From Pseudomonas yamanorum (GTDB taxonomy: Bacteria; Pseudomonadota; Gammaproteobacteria; Pseudomonadales; Pseudomonadaceae): a DNA stretch of 64,000 nt. The position numbers were made by a program, and so were the translations under genes. The DNA is taken from NCBI RefSeq assembly GCF_013386765.1, contig NZ_JACARE010000056.1, positions 17,306 through 81,305 on the forward strand. Reading direction: 5' to 3'. The notes under the pieces were generated by a model that was not told where the DNA came from, made no database searches, and was given only the letters and a program-made list of their open reading frames with translations. Shown here one piece after another: positions 43,601 to 54,231 of this stretch (positions within the stretch are counted from its first letter, which is position 1; every line of letters begins with the position of its first letter).

Positions 43601-44663
43601 TCCCGAACACCTGGCCTTGATGGCGGGGATCAACCTGTCGGATAACCTGCTGCTGGAAGGTGACCTTCGGGTACTGCACGACTATTTGCTCGACACCGGC
43701 CACGGCCTGGGGTTTACCGAGGAAGAGATCGACCGCTTGCTGGATGGCTATGAAAACGATGATGAAGCCAATGGCAATGGCCCCGATGACGAGGCACACC
43801 CGGAGCAGCAGCCGCCGCAGGAGCAGAAAGACCAGTGGTTTAACGGCGTGCCTGCCGAGTCGGAAAAACATGCCATCTGGGATGAGCTCAAGGCCGCCGA
43901 GGGTAGCGCCGACTTTTTCCAGATCATTTCCCAGTTGAGGCACGCCAAGGACTACGAGGTAGACCGTGCCGAGCTTACCCGGCGGGTGTGGGACGTGTTG
44001 GAGGGCGCGCATGCACAGCCCGACTTGAGAGACGCGTTGTTTCTCCGGGCGCGCGCCTCGATCGAACAGGTGACCTGTGGTGATGGCTGGATCTTGTTGT
44101 TCAGCGATCTTGAAGTGAGGGCTTATGAGTTCAAGGTGCTCCAGACGGTTTCCCCTGGGCAGGAAGGCCTCGGCCTTTTCAGGCTGGCCAGAAGCATTAT
44201 TCGTCTGGAAGAAGTCGAAGCCACGGCGGAGACCGCCATCAGGCAGCACCCGGGTATCGACCAGGCGGAAGTGCGCCTGGCCTATCGCATCCGGTTGGCG
44301 CAACGGCTGGAACTGCCCCGGCAGCCGTCCACCATGATTTACGAAAACTTTTCCGGAGTGACACCCGCGGACATTGACAGCGCCTACACCCGCATCATCG
44401 CCGGTGAAAACACACCCGCGTTCACCGACAAGTTGGTGACCCGTGACTATTGGGTGGATTACCTGAAGCGGCAGCACCCCGCCGAGTTTTCAGCGATGGC
44501 CAGTGGGCACGCTGCGAGAGTTGAGGCACTCGAAGCGCAGCATTCGGACCTGAATCCGGCGTATCTGGCAGCCTCGGTGGCCTTGGACACGCAGCGAATC
44601 CAAGAGGAGAAGGCGCTGGCGCTGCAATTGACGGCGCGCGAGCGCACGGCGATGGGTCTGTAA
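37665..44663 (+). CDS. Giant LRR protein with NEL-type E3 ubiquitin ligase domain (predicted effector/toxin)
   Basis: The product is 2,332 residues from the ATG at 37665, preceded by AGGAG. Layout: (1) residues 1-450, a helical region resembling the dermonecrotic-toxin-like N-terminus found in many Pseudomonas LRR-NEL proteins; (2) two hydrophobic stretches at about 461-490 and 511-532, possible membrane insertion segments; (3) a central region to about 1120; (4) three modules, each starting with an RRxxAxxLLxxWR helix (W1144, W1440, W1807) and continuing as leucine-rich repeats; (5) an acidic linker near 2030-2060 and a NEL domain to the end. NEL catalytic Cys2138 sits in T-C-G-D, matching the CxD motif of IpaH/SspH ligases. 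These transfer ubiquitin in eukaryotic host cells. No signal peptide is present and no chaperone or secretion gene is adjacent. Confidence 0.9.
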   Translation: MTISTPAPEEGLHTALIKQRLPLWVAHSAGADIRRLRGGLLPGRVPAGPPPAWLTHAPAALRVALSVSQQRSHASNLALAKCMKLLKGPTEFAEPLLLKALSERFGQAPDAHKNALFYLRYRQAPVQHTLLQAALLNFEGNEDFSEVALGETSAIAPVDALVTDYGEFSRGGWPARYRYTEKLPIPPQDFSTLCRTLDLGRQYQDHLKQIFDAPDTAPQVRARMIQAQKDLLAVRLHTARIKQEVSESFYAVLLKLLAGTGGLTLDDRPVGYSQLSVLGCPLGEVVLIGPGVGADGDAAKALGWSALLTPVASAIDLLTSPPTFGRFVAWIPGAPLYPLKEYPSMQAFEKDLAINLRSSGYQRLLASRVPQGDAPAFLKRLKDRLHTYQWNATKGLYEQVYDQQISLNLRQTPISGELFGDLYEKHVQRLKDDALKLAVPTAEADRKAAQERHEHWLSLGMNLLNVAAFFVPGLGEVMLAVTAIQLGLEVYHGIESWKEGDLDAAWGHLESVALNVAFMATLGTAGALAARKPVIQVSKWVDGLVPVKLPSGEARLWKPDLEPYRSDVVLDPDLLPNAQGQYEVEGKIYVRIGDGVYEKGFDSRLKKWRIKHPDNPNAYQPELHSNHAGAWRAVHERPRDWERLTLLRRLGHDTLGFSDETLATIGDISGVSDEALRKIHIDGLPLPAPLADTLRQFRGDQEVDELVARIRSGAGLGRHYEHVLPLVVEMPRWPVGRVLEVFEGPEPWGRSRVYGSRASAADVRASIKITRGELRKGKLPQHVLADLGEDETAELLGSQANATSGSKEQAFNGRLADFAQKRKKALFDSLSRPMQAGLPDSEWLARRFPMLSRDAMAEVLAQASEQDRLQIRTQGRVPARLDNLARGVAQQVRLSRAIAGMQREALAGADSDRLALHSLERLPGWPGNLRLEVRADSIGGRVLDSIGPDSAPVRRYLVKDGDTFQACDANGAELNGKVPGSRNWFQSIMHALPDAARRELGVPLVSQDAELQRLLAQHGLSHRKQMSEFLKQRIARFRPKWRLPGGRPGYAMTGRGDAFAADASLVARVRDLYPDLSDEQASRFVLGRLGGGETTQQVFHLLTTRQREFDGLRATLDEWARAVGEPQHLAARRRQLAEDLIACWRQNLYRGIRPHARLNLQWGIRLPTLQADFSHVYALRLQGPAMLGENGSALFQQFPGLRQLDLYVAQAELGAVGERLRNLPNITRLSIDGDALNFANGLEPVLNGMPQLETLSLCGALESLDVSSLPNLETLNVSGSLATFPEGLASLERLVWTNLSGTRINRLPEALFQGSERVWRGLHLNWPTFEARDFLRVFDYLHDHPAHLVDEERLAQGYGEGSLRALRFGGVSSFQDMTAAFKGLGVSPRERVLGVNALRNEHTALVDELEAWKTRELRVDRRQVDFFYRQRAAENLLECWREGLDRRTGSDAQPGPSSAINPRINTLDLSGGVLGDFPRLPTQGFAHVHHLNLDGVRATVEALDGVLARFTQLNRLSLGRNNLATLPARLTELRGLEHLDLTHNQLTLTPVMQQQLSGLASLQELSLAHNRVGQLDVSGLTQLRGLDLSHTGITAWPTGVLDLPHLRRLDMSHSAITQVPGAALVGHDPLMRGTNLRGCRLGPQALADLQGFTLQSSSTALTELQRHLASRPENDSVLGIPRHLLAEGRTGGDPEYFPLEVRDNPDLLIALPLDSPGGEASLTAAVRMQRLDPALSDARAVQRIADLSASGLSSLDLEARLTQWSAQHQALVRQLNDWIDIRAYREGGGWVSAVDRRRAADRLLDSWRHNLRTEPETGRQLLDLSDLYLGDLPPVAPHFAHVTTLNLSAVKLTEQGSNEFLRAFPQVRSLILSHNGLSRLPEAVSELSALTRLEAGHNNVWGLAELQATLNELPALEWLDLSANSLSGLDISRLPQLETLDLHGNILVDWPVGVLEAPRLRSLNLSNNQIESVPADAWYPEHLALMAGINLSDNLLLEGDLRVLHDYLLDTGHGLGFTEEEIDRLLDGYENDDEANGNGPDDEAHPEQQPPQEQKDQWFNGVPAESEKHAIWDELKAAEGSADFFQIISQLRHAKDYEVDRAELTRRVWDVLEGAHAQPDLRDALFLRARASIEQVTCGDGWILLFSDLEVRAYEFKVLQTVSPGQEGLGLFRLARSIIRLEEVEATAETAIRQHPGIDQAEVRLAYRIRLAQRLELPRQPSTMIYENFSGVTPADIDSAYTRIIAGENTPAFTDKLVTRDYWVDYLKRQHPAEFSAMASGHAARVEALEAQHSDLNPAYLAASVALDTQRIQEEKALALQLTARERTAMGL

Positions 44664-44677
44664 ACCTGAAGGGGGCC

Positions 44678-44703
44678 GGGGGCGGCAGGGCGCCGCCCCC
44701 TTG
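44678..44703. terminator. Probable bidirectional terminator between the NEL gene and metH
   Basis: GGGGGCGGC (44678-44686) pairs with GCCGCCCCC (44692-44700) in the 47-bp convergent gap. Only a short T-run (TTGTGT) follows on the plus strand, so efficiency is uncertain. Confidence 0.55.
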
Positions 44704-44709
44704 TGTCGA

Positions 44710-48420
<3,711 letters not shown>

Positions 48421-48586
48421 GGGACTACTCTGGTCAGGTATTACGGAGGGCGAAGATCATAACAAACCTGTGCGCTTTTAGAGCATGTGCAGGTTTTGCA
48501 TGAATATCGCTCATGTTGGTGAGGGCTGCAGGTCGGTAGAATTGCGTAGGATTTTTTACTGCACGCATTGAATCGGGACCGGGAAC

Positions 48587-50878
48587 ATGTCACTTCGCCT
48601 CATCGTCAGCGCCGCGTTTGCGCTGTTCGCCCTCACCGCACAGGCAGAAGGTCCCGCTCCGGCGATCTCTTATACCCGTGATATCCAGCCGATCTTCACC
48701 GAGAAATGTGTGGCCTGCCACGCCTGCTATGACTCGGCCTGCCAGCTCAACCTGGGCAGCGCCGAAGGGGCCGCACGTGGCGCGACCAAAGTGCCGGTGT
48801 ACGACGGCGAACGCAGCCAGGCCAGCCAGCCGACGCGCTTGTTCTATGACGCCTTTGGCAAGGCGGCCTGGCAGCAAAAGGGTTTCTACTCGGTGCTCGA
48901 CGCCCAGGGCAGCCAGGCCGCGCTGATGGCGCGGATGCTGGAGCTGGGGCATAACGCGCCCTTGCAGCCCAACGCCAAGCTGCCCGACGACATCGTGCTG
49001 GGCCTGAACCGCGAAAACACCTGCCCGATGCCGGGCGAGTTCAACGCCTACGCTGGCAGCCACCCCAAGGAAGGCATGCCGCTGGCGGTCACCGGCCTGA
49101 CCGACCAGCAATACCAGACGTTGCAACGCTGGCTGGCCTCAGGTGCCCCGATCGACGAACAAGGCCTGGCGCCGAGCGCCAAGGAAGCCCTGCAGGTGCA
49201 GCAATGGGAAAACCTGTTCAACCAGCCCGGCGCCCGGGAAAGCCTGGTGGCGCGCTGGTTGTTCGAGCATCTGTTCCTGGCCCACATCTACTTTGAAGGT
49301 GGCGAACCGGGGCATTTCTTCCAGTGGGTACGTTCGCGTACACCCAGCGGCCAGCCGATCGACCTGATCAATACCCGCCGCCCCAACGACGACCCGGGCA
49401 CCCAGATCTACTACCGCCTGTGGCCGGTGCAGGGCGTGATCGTGCACAAGACCCACATCACCTATCCGTTCAGTGCCGAGAAAATGGCCCGGATCAAGTC
49501 GCTGTTCTACACCGACGACTGGCAGGTGCACGCCTTGCCGGGTTACGGGCCGGGCCGCCGGGCCAACCCGTTCGAGACGTTTGAAGCGATTCCGGCCAAG
49601 GCGCGCTACCAGTTCATGCTGGATAACGCCGAATACTTCGTGCGCACCTTTATTCGCGGGCCGGTATGCCGGGGCCAAATCGCCACGGACGTGATCCGCG
49701 ACAACTTCTGGACCTTGTTCCAGGACCCCGACCACGACCTGTACATCACCGATGCCCGCTACCGCGGCCAGGCCACGCCGCTGCTGGCGATGCCAGGGCA
49801 AATTGATGATGTGGGCAGCGTGCTCAGCCTCTGGATCAAATACCGCGACAAGCGCAATGAGTACGAAGCGCTTCGCCGTGACAGTTACGCCGACGTGCCG
49901 CCGCCAAGCTGGTCGAGCCTGTGGGCCGGCAATGACAACGCGCTGCTGACGATCTTTCGCCACTTTGACAGTGCGTCGGTGACCAAGGGCCTGATTGGCG
50001 AAGTGCCGCAGACGATGTGGCTGTTCGACTATCCGCTGCTGGAACGCACCTACTACCAGTTGGCAGTGAATTTCGACGTGTTCGGCAACGTCTCCCACCA
50101 AGCGCAGACGCGCCTGTATTTCGACCTGATCCGCAACGGCGCCGAGCAGAACTTCCTGCGCTTGATGCCGGCGGATTCCCGGGACGATTTCCTCGACGAT
50201 TGGTACCAGAACAGCGGCAAGGTCAAGCTGTGGCTGGACTACGAGGCCATTGACGACGACAAACCCACCGGGCTCAAGCTCGATGAAAAAGACCCCAAGC
50301 GTGACTTTGCCAACCAGTTGCTGGCCCGTTACGGCGACTTGAATGCCAGCCCGGACCCGATCAACCGCTGCGTCAGCGCCTATTGCTCGCGCCCCGGTAT
50401 CGACCCGGCGCTGCAGGACGCCGAACAGGCCCTGAGCCGCCTGACCAACCGCCCGGCGGCGGGGCTCAAGGTGATCGACCAGTTGCCGGAAGCGACCATG
50501 CTGCGCATCGAGACGCGTAGCGGCAAGCGTGAGATGTACAGCCTGTTGCGCAACCGCGCCCACAGCAACGTGGCGTTCATGCTGGGTGAGGCTTATCGCT
50601 ATCAACCGGGCCTGGACACCGTGACCCTCTACCCCGGCGTGCTGAGCAGCTACCCGAACTTCATGTTCAACATCCCGGCGGAGCAGGTGCCGGCGTTTGT
50701 CGCCGCCATGGAGAATGCCAAGGACGCCAATCGTTTCGAGAAGATTGTCGACCGTTGGGGCATTCGCCGCAGTCACCCGTTGTTCTGGCAGTATTTTCAC
50801 GACTTGTCGCAGTACATCCGCGAAACCACGCCGGTGGAAGAGGGTGTGCTGGATATGAACCGCTATGAAAACCTTTGA
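48587..50878 (+). CDS. cti: Fatty acid cis/trans isomerase
   Basis: The 763-residue periplasmic heme protein converts cis- to trans-unsaturated fatty acids in membrane phospholipids, a fast solvent- and heat-stress response of Pseudomonas. A signal peptide (to about residue 20, AQA) is followed by the cytochrome c type heme site C41-V-A-C-H45. The remainder is the long Cti-specific domain (HFFQWVRSR, FNIPAEQVPAF). In known systems the enzyme is constitutive and activity-controlled. The gene appears monocistronic. Confidence 0.96.
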   Translation: MSLRLIVSAAFALFALTAQAEGPAPAISYTRDIQPIFTEKCVACHACYDSACQLNLGSAEGAARGATKVPVYDGERSQASQPTRLFYDAFGKAAWQQKGFYSVLDAQGSQAALMARMLELGHNAPLQPNAKLPDDIVLGLNRENTCPMPGEFNAYAGSHPKEGMPLAVTGLTDQQYQTLQRWLASGAPIDEQGLAPSAKEALQVQQWENLFNQPGARESLVARWLFEHLFLAHIYFEGGEPGHFFQWVRSRTPSGQPIDLINTRRPNDDPGTQIYYRLWPVQGVIVHKTHITYPFSAEKMARIKSLFYTDDWQVHALPGYGPGRRANPFETFEAIPAKARYQFMLDNAEYFVRTFIRGPVCRGQIATDVIRDNFWTLFQDPDHDLYITDARYRGQATPLLAMPGQIDDVGSVLSLWIKYRDKRNEYEALRRDSYADVPPPSWSSLWAGNDNALLTIFRHFDSASVTKGLIGEVPQTMWLFDYPLLERTYYQLAVNFDVFGNVSHQAQTRLYFDLIRNGAEQNFLRLMPADSRDDFLDDWYQNSGKVKLWLDYEAIDDDKPTGLKLDEKDPKRDFANQLLARYGDLNASPDPINRCVSAYCSRPGIDPALQDAEQALSRLTNRPAAGLKVIDQLPEATMLRIETRSGKREMYSLLRNRAHSNVAFMLGEAYRYQPGLDTVTLYPGVLSSYPNFMFNIPAEQVPAFVAAMENAKDANRFEKIVDRWGIRRSHPLFWQYFHDLSQYIRETTPVEEGVLDMNRYENL

Positions 50879-50972
50879 GCAGGGGCGAAAGTCTTTTCCG
50901 ACAAAATTACTAGGACTTTGTACCTCGGTAATAATTTGGCGTAAACTGCCGGCAAGCCTGTGAGGAGTTTCC

Positions 50973-51557
50973 ATGACTGCCATAACCATTACCGACGCCG
51001 CCCACGATTACCTGGCTGACCTGCTGTCGAAGCAGAACACACCGGGTATCGGCATCCGCGTCTTTATCACCCAGCCCGGCACCCAGTACGCCGAGACCTG
51101 CATTGCCTACTGCAAGCCGGGTGAAGAGAAACCTGAAGATACGGCGCTGGGGCTGAAAAGCTTCACCGCGTATATCGATGCGTTCAGTGAAGCGTTCCTT
51201 GACGATGCGGTGGTTGATTACGCCACCGATCGCATGGGTGGCCAGCTGACCATCAAGGCGCCGAACGCCAAGGTGCCGAATGTCAATGCGGACAGCCCGA
51301 TCAACGAGCGCATCAACTACTACCTGCAAACCGAGATCAACCCGGGGCTGGCCAGCCACGGCGGTCAGGTGAGCCTGATCGACGTAGTGGATGACGGGAT
51401 TGCCGTGTTGAAGTTCGGTGGCGGTTGCCAGGGCTGCGGCCAGGCGGACGTGACCTTGCGTGAAGGCATCGAGCGCACCTTGCTGGAGCGTGTTCCGGAG
51501 CTCAAGGGTGTGCGTGACGTGACTGACCATACGCAGAAAGAAAACGCTTACTACTAA
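50973..51557 (+). CDS. nfuA: Fe-S biogenesis scaffold/carrier NfuA
   Basis: The 194-residue protein has an N-terminal degenerate A-type domain and a C-terminal Nfu domain with cluster ligands C152-x-x-C155 (GGGCQGCGQAD). NfuA delivers 4Fe-4S clusters to targets such as lipoyl synthase and helps under oxidative or iron stress. GAGGAG precedes the ATG. It is monocistronic and followed by a strong terminator. Confidence 0.97.
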   Translation: MTAITITDAAHDYLADLLSKQNTPGIGIRVFITQPGTQYAETCIAYCKPGEEKPEDTALGLKSFTAYIDAFSEAFLDDAVVDYATDRMGGQLTIKAPNAKVPNVNADSPINERINYYLQTEINPGLASHGGQVSLIDVVDDGIAVLKFGGGCQGCGQADVTLREGIERTLLERVPELKGVRDVTDHTQKENAYY

Positions 51558-51575
51558 GGCGTTCGCTGCGGACAT

Positions 51576-51607
51576 AAAAAACGGCGCCCCGTGAGCGCCG
51601 TTTTTTT
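51576..51607 (+). terminator. Intrinsic terminator of nfuA
   Basis: ACGGCGC (51581-51587) pairs with GCGCCGT (51595-51601), followed by seven T residues. Confidence 0.93.
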
Positions 51608-51658
51608 ATGCTTTTTATTCAGTGGTTTGCACGAAAATCATGACAGTTTACATTAAGT

Positions 51659-51745
51659 GTGGGAGCTGGCTTGCCTGCGATAGCGGTGGGTCAATGTCGG
51701 ATGCTTTGGCTGACACACTACTATCGCAGGCAAGCCAGCTCCCAC
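51659..51745. repeat. REPIN, GTGGGAGCTGGCTTGCCTGCGAT family
   Basis: An 87-bp inverted pair, with arms identical to those at 16527 and 18829 and the inner part GTGGGTCAATGTCGG differing. It lies between convergent nfuA and cobM. Confidence 0.92.
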
Positions 51746-51762
51746 ATTTTTACTGTGTTTCT

Positions 51763-52509
51763 TCAGGGGCGGTAGAGGTGGGCGTGGCCCGCTCGATACA
51801 GTGAGGATTCGCTGAAACTGTCACTCGCCAACACCCGGCCCACCAAAATCAGCGCGGTACGCCGAAAGCCCTTGGCCGCTACCTTCCCGGCAATATCCCC
51901 CAGGGTACCCACCGCCCAGTCCTGATCCGGCCAGGTCGCCCGATGCACCACGGCAATCGGGCAGTCCGCGCCATAGTGAGGCAACAACTCGGCCACGATC
52001 TTCTCCAGATGATTCACCCCCAGGTGAATCGCCATGGTCGTGCCATGCTGCGCCAGGCTGCTGAACGCCTCGCCCTCGGGCATCGCCGTCTTGTCGGCAT
52101 AACGCGTCAGAATCACGCTTTGGGCAATGTCCGGCAGGGTCAGTTCAGCCTCCAGCAACGCCGCACAGGCCGCTACGGCGGTGACGCCGGGAATGATCTG
52201 GAAAGGAATTCCCAGCTCCCGCAACAGGCGAATCTGCTCGCCAATCGCTCCATACAAACTCGGGTCCCCGGAATGCACGCGCGCCACGTCCTGGCCTTTC
52301 CCGTGGGCGGTCTTGATCAGCTCGATGATCTGTTCCAGATGCAATTCAGCACTGTTGACCACCAATTCCGCCTGATGCCCCTCAAGCACCGCCGCCGGTA
52401 CCAGCGAGCCGGCATAGATAATCACCGGGCAACTGCGAATCAGCCGCTGGCCCTTGACGGTAATCAGTTCCGGGTCGCCTGGGCCTGCGCCGATGAAAAA
52501 GACAGTCAT
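51763..52509 (-). CDS. cobM: Precorrin-4 C11-methyltransferase
   Basis: The product is 248 residues from the ATG at 52509 (MTVFFIGAGPGDPELI). It belongs to the SAM-dependent tetrapyrrole methyltransferase family, with the glycine motif GAGPGDPELITVKG minus its first residues at the N-terminus, SGDPSLYGA in the middle and IPGVTAVAACAA. It methylates precorrin-4 at C-11 in aerobic cobalamin synthesis. Last gene of the cbtB-cbtA-cobE-cobM operon, 83 bp after cobE. Confidence 0.95.
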   Translation of the reverse strand: MTVFFIGAGPGDPELITVKGQRLIRSCPVIIYAGSLVPAAVLEGHQAELVVNSAELHLEQIIELIKTAHGKGQDVARVHSGDPSLYGAIGEQIRLLRELGIPFQIIPGVTAVAACAALLEAELTLPDIAQSVILTRYADKTAMPEGEAFSSLAQHGTTMAIHLGVNHLEKIVAELLPHYGADCPIAVVHRATWPDQDWAVGTLGDIAGKVAAKGFRRTALILVGRVLASDSFSESSLYRAGHAHLYRP

Positions 52510-52592
52510 GGATACATTCCTGTGAAAAAAAGCACGCGAGCAGGCCTTCAGATGAAGATTGCTCATGATCGAAGCTGATGATTATCGGGAAT

Positions 52593-52985
52593 TCAGCCGG
52601 CGCAAGCCAATGCAAAGGTGGCCTGGGCGGTTTTTTTGCGCGTGATCAACAGGGTGGCAGGGCGCTGGGACAGGTGTTCAGCCAGGGCCAGGGCGGCACT
52701 TTCAGCGATGCCGTAGCAGCCGGTGTGGGTAAAAACGGTGTCTGACTTATGGCTCAGTCGATCTTCATAAGGCAGCAGTTGAGCCGTATTAAAAAACGTC
52801 AAGGGCAGCTTCAGAGCCTGGGACAGTGCGAGCAACCCCGGCTCATCCTGCTTGCGATCGATACTGGCCAATGCGCTGATGCGTTGGCGCTCAATGCCAC
52901 CCTCGGCAAGGGCGGCATTGAACAGGTCAAGCAGGGCGTCGACAGGACAACCCCGCTGGCAACCCAGGCCAACCGCGAGGATCAT
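52593..52985 (-). CDS. cobE: CobE (CbiG C-terminal-like) cobalamin biosynthesis protein
   Basis: The 130-residue protein corresponds to the C-terminal domain of CbiG and to CobE of the aerobic pathway. The signature GLGCQRGCP at residues 6-14 is present, with SHKSDTVFTHTGCYGIAESAAL near the C-terminus in slightly shorter form. CobE proteins are required for corrin synthesis although their exact step is unclear. Start overlaps the cbtA stop (ATGA). Confidence 0.9.
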   Translation of the reverse strand: MILAVGLGCQRGCPVDALLDLFNAALAEGGIERQRISALASIDRKQDEPGLLALSQALKLPLTFFNTAQLLPYEDRLSHKSDTVFTHTGCYGIAESAALALAEHLSQRPATLLITRKKTAQATFALACAG

Positions 52986-53680
52986 GCCGAATACTGGCCA
53001 TCACGGTTACGGCGGAACAACCAGGCACTGATCAGGCCCAGCGCCAGCCAGAAGGCCACGTTGGTCAGTTGCGAGGCGATCTTGAACTGAGCTTCCAGCG
53101 CCTCTGGCGCCAGCATCGAGTGGACTTCCGGCTGTGGCGCACCAATCACGTGGGGCACCGCCAGGATCGCCGCGCCCAGCACTTTCAGCAGCCAATTGCG
53201 GCCGAACACTATCAGCGCGATACCGGCGGCGGTAGAGGCTGCGGTGCCGATCCACCAGATTTGTCGTTGTGCCAGGTCAGCAGCGGCAGTGCCCGGCAAT
53301 TCAGGCGGCAAACCCAGGGTCGGCGCCAGCACGAACGTGGCGTAACCGGCCAGGCCCCACAGCAGGCCTTGGGCCGTGCGGGTCGGCGCACGCAGGGTGT
53401 ACAGGCCGGCAAGCATCAGGGCAAAGCCCACTGCAACCACCAGGTTGCCGCCAGTGGTGGACAGCACACGCTGCCAGCCGTCTTCCGGCTCCCAGGCTTG
53501 CGCATCGTGGGTGTGGGCTGCGGCGCCGGCATGCTCATGCACTTCGGTGGCGGCCGGGGCGTTTTCGAAGGTTTCCGCCTGCAAAATCAGCGGAGCGACC
53601 CAGAAGCTTTGCAGCAGGGTCAGCAACAAGGCGGCCAGAAGACCGGTGAAACCTGCGGTTTGCGCAATACGCTTGATCAT
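52982..53680 (-). CDS. cbtA: Cobalt transporter subunit CbtA
   Basis: The product is 232 residues from the ATG at 53680 (MIKRIAQTAG). It has about five membrane helices and a His-rich periplasmic loop after helix 1 (EVHEHAGAAAHTHDAQ). CbtA and CbtB were proposed from comparative genomics as a cobalt uptake pair under B12 riboswitch control, as here. It follows cbtB by 11 bp. Confidence 0.9.
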   Translation of the reverse strand: MIKRIAQTAGFTGLLAALLLTLLQSFWVAPLILQAETFENAPAATEVHEHAGAAAHTHDAQAWEPEDGWQRVLSTTGGNLVVAVGFALMLAGLYTLRAPTRTAQGLLWGLAGYATFVLAPTLGLPPELPGTAAADLAQRQIWWIGTAASTAAGIALIVFGRNWLLKVLGAAILAVPHVIGAPQPEVHSMLAPEALEAQFKIASQLTNVAFWLALGLISAWLFRRNRDGQYSA

Positions 53681-53691
53681 GTCGACAGGTC

Positions 53692-53880
53692 TCAATGGCA
53701 CGGGAACGCGGCGCTGTGGCGGGTATCGTGGGCGGCGTTGTGCACCGCTTCGATATGCGAGAACCCGGCGAAATACACCAGGCACGCGCCGAGGATCGAC
53801 GCGCCGATGGCGGCGGTCAGGCGTTGGCTGAGGGTGGCGGTGGTGCTGGCGGTAGAGGCGGTGCTGGTGATGATCGACAT
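53692..53880 (-). CDS. cbtB: Cobalt transporter subunit CbtB
   Basis: The 62-residue protein has a Ser/Thr/Ala-rich cytoplasmic N-terminus, one membrane helix (AAIGASILGACLVYFAGF) and a His-containing periplasmic tail (HIEAVHNAAHDTRHS) ending in CH, the usual CbtB pattern. First gene after the cobalamin riboswitch. Confidence 0.9.
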   Translation of the reverse strand: MSIITSTASTASTTATLSQRLTAAIGASILGACLVYFAGFSHIEAVHNAAHDTRHSAAFPCH

Positions 53881-53984
53881 GGCGCGTCCCTTCTGGGTTT
53901 CAGGGTGGCACGAGCGCATGAAAACCCCGCGAGCCAGGCACGCAGGGTTTTGAACAGCGCCCGCCCACCGCGGGTTTGTTATCT

Positions 53985-54190
53985 GATTTTTTCGGGCCGG
54001 TCTCCGGGCTTGCGAGGGGCATGTATCGCCTGAAAGCATCGCCTTCCCATGCCGTAACGACACAGTGGATCTGACACTTCGCTCGCTTACCGTTGCGGGG
54101 GCAGCACCGGACTCGTCATGCCCTTGAATAAAAGCATATGACTCACCGGTTTCCCGTTTCACCCTGTGAAGGGCACCCGAAACAAGATGT
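53985..54190 (-). promoter_or_regulatory. Cobalamin (AdoCbl) riboswitch upstream of cbtB
   Basis: On the minus strand the conserved core GCTGCCCCCGCAACGGTAA (from 54105) and the B12 box AAGCCCGGAGACCGGCC (from 54011) are in correct order, with the 5' element GGTGAGTC before them. The distance to the cbtB start is about 105 bp. It should shut the cbtB-cobM operon off when B12 is plentiful. This and the leader fill the 351-bp gap to fabF. Confidence 0.93.
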
Positions 54191-54231
54191 GTAGGAGAGC
54201 ATGGCCGGGCGATGGGCGTCAAATCGCCGGT

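Noticed and set aside
42690..44477. A 595-codon frame antisense to the NEL gene
   Set aside because: No family motif; the plus strand has LRR and NEL signatures without interruption.
48421..48586. Possible B12 or SAM riboswitch before metH
   Set aside because: Looked for the GCCCCCGCAA core and the B12 box on the minus strand; neither is present.
49139..50989. A 616-codon frame antisense to cti
   Set aside because: Shadow of cti; no start context and no domain.
54201..54230. GGCGAT...ATCGCC hairpin after the fabF-like gene
   Set aside because: The stem is only six to eight bp and no T-run follows on the minus strand, so I do not call a terminator.
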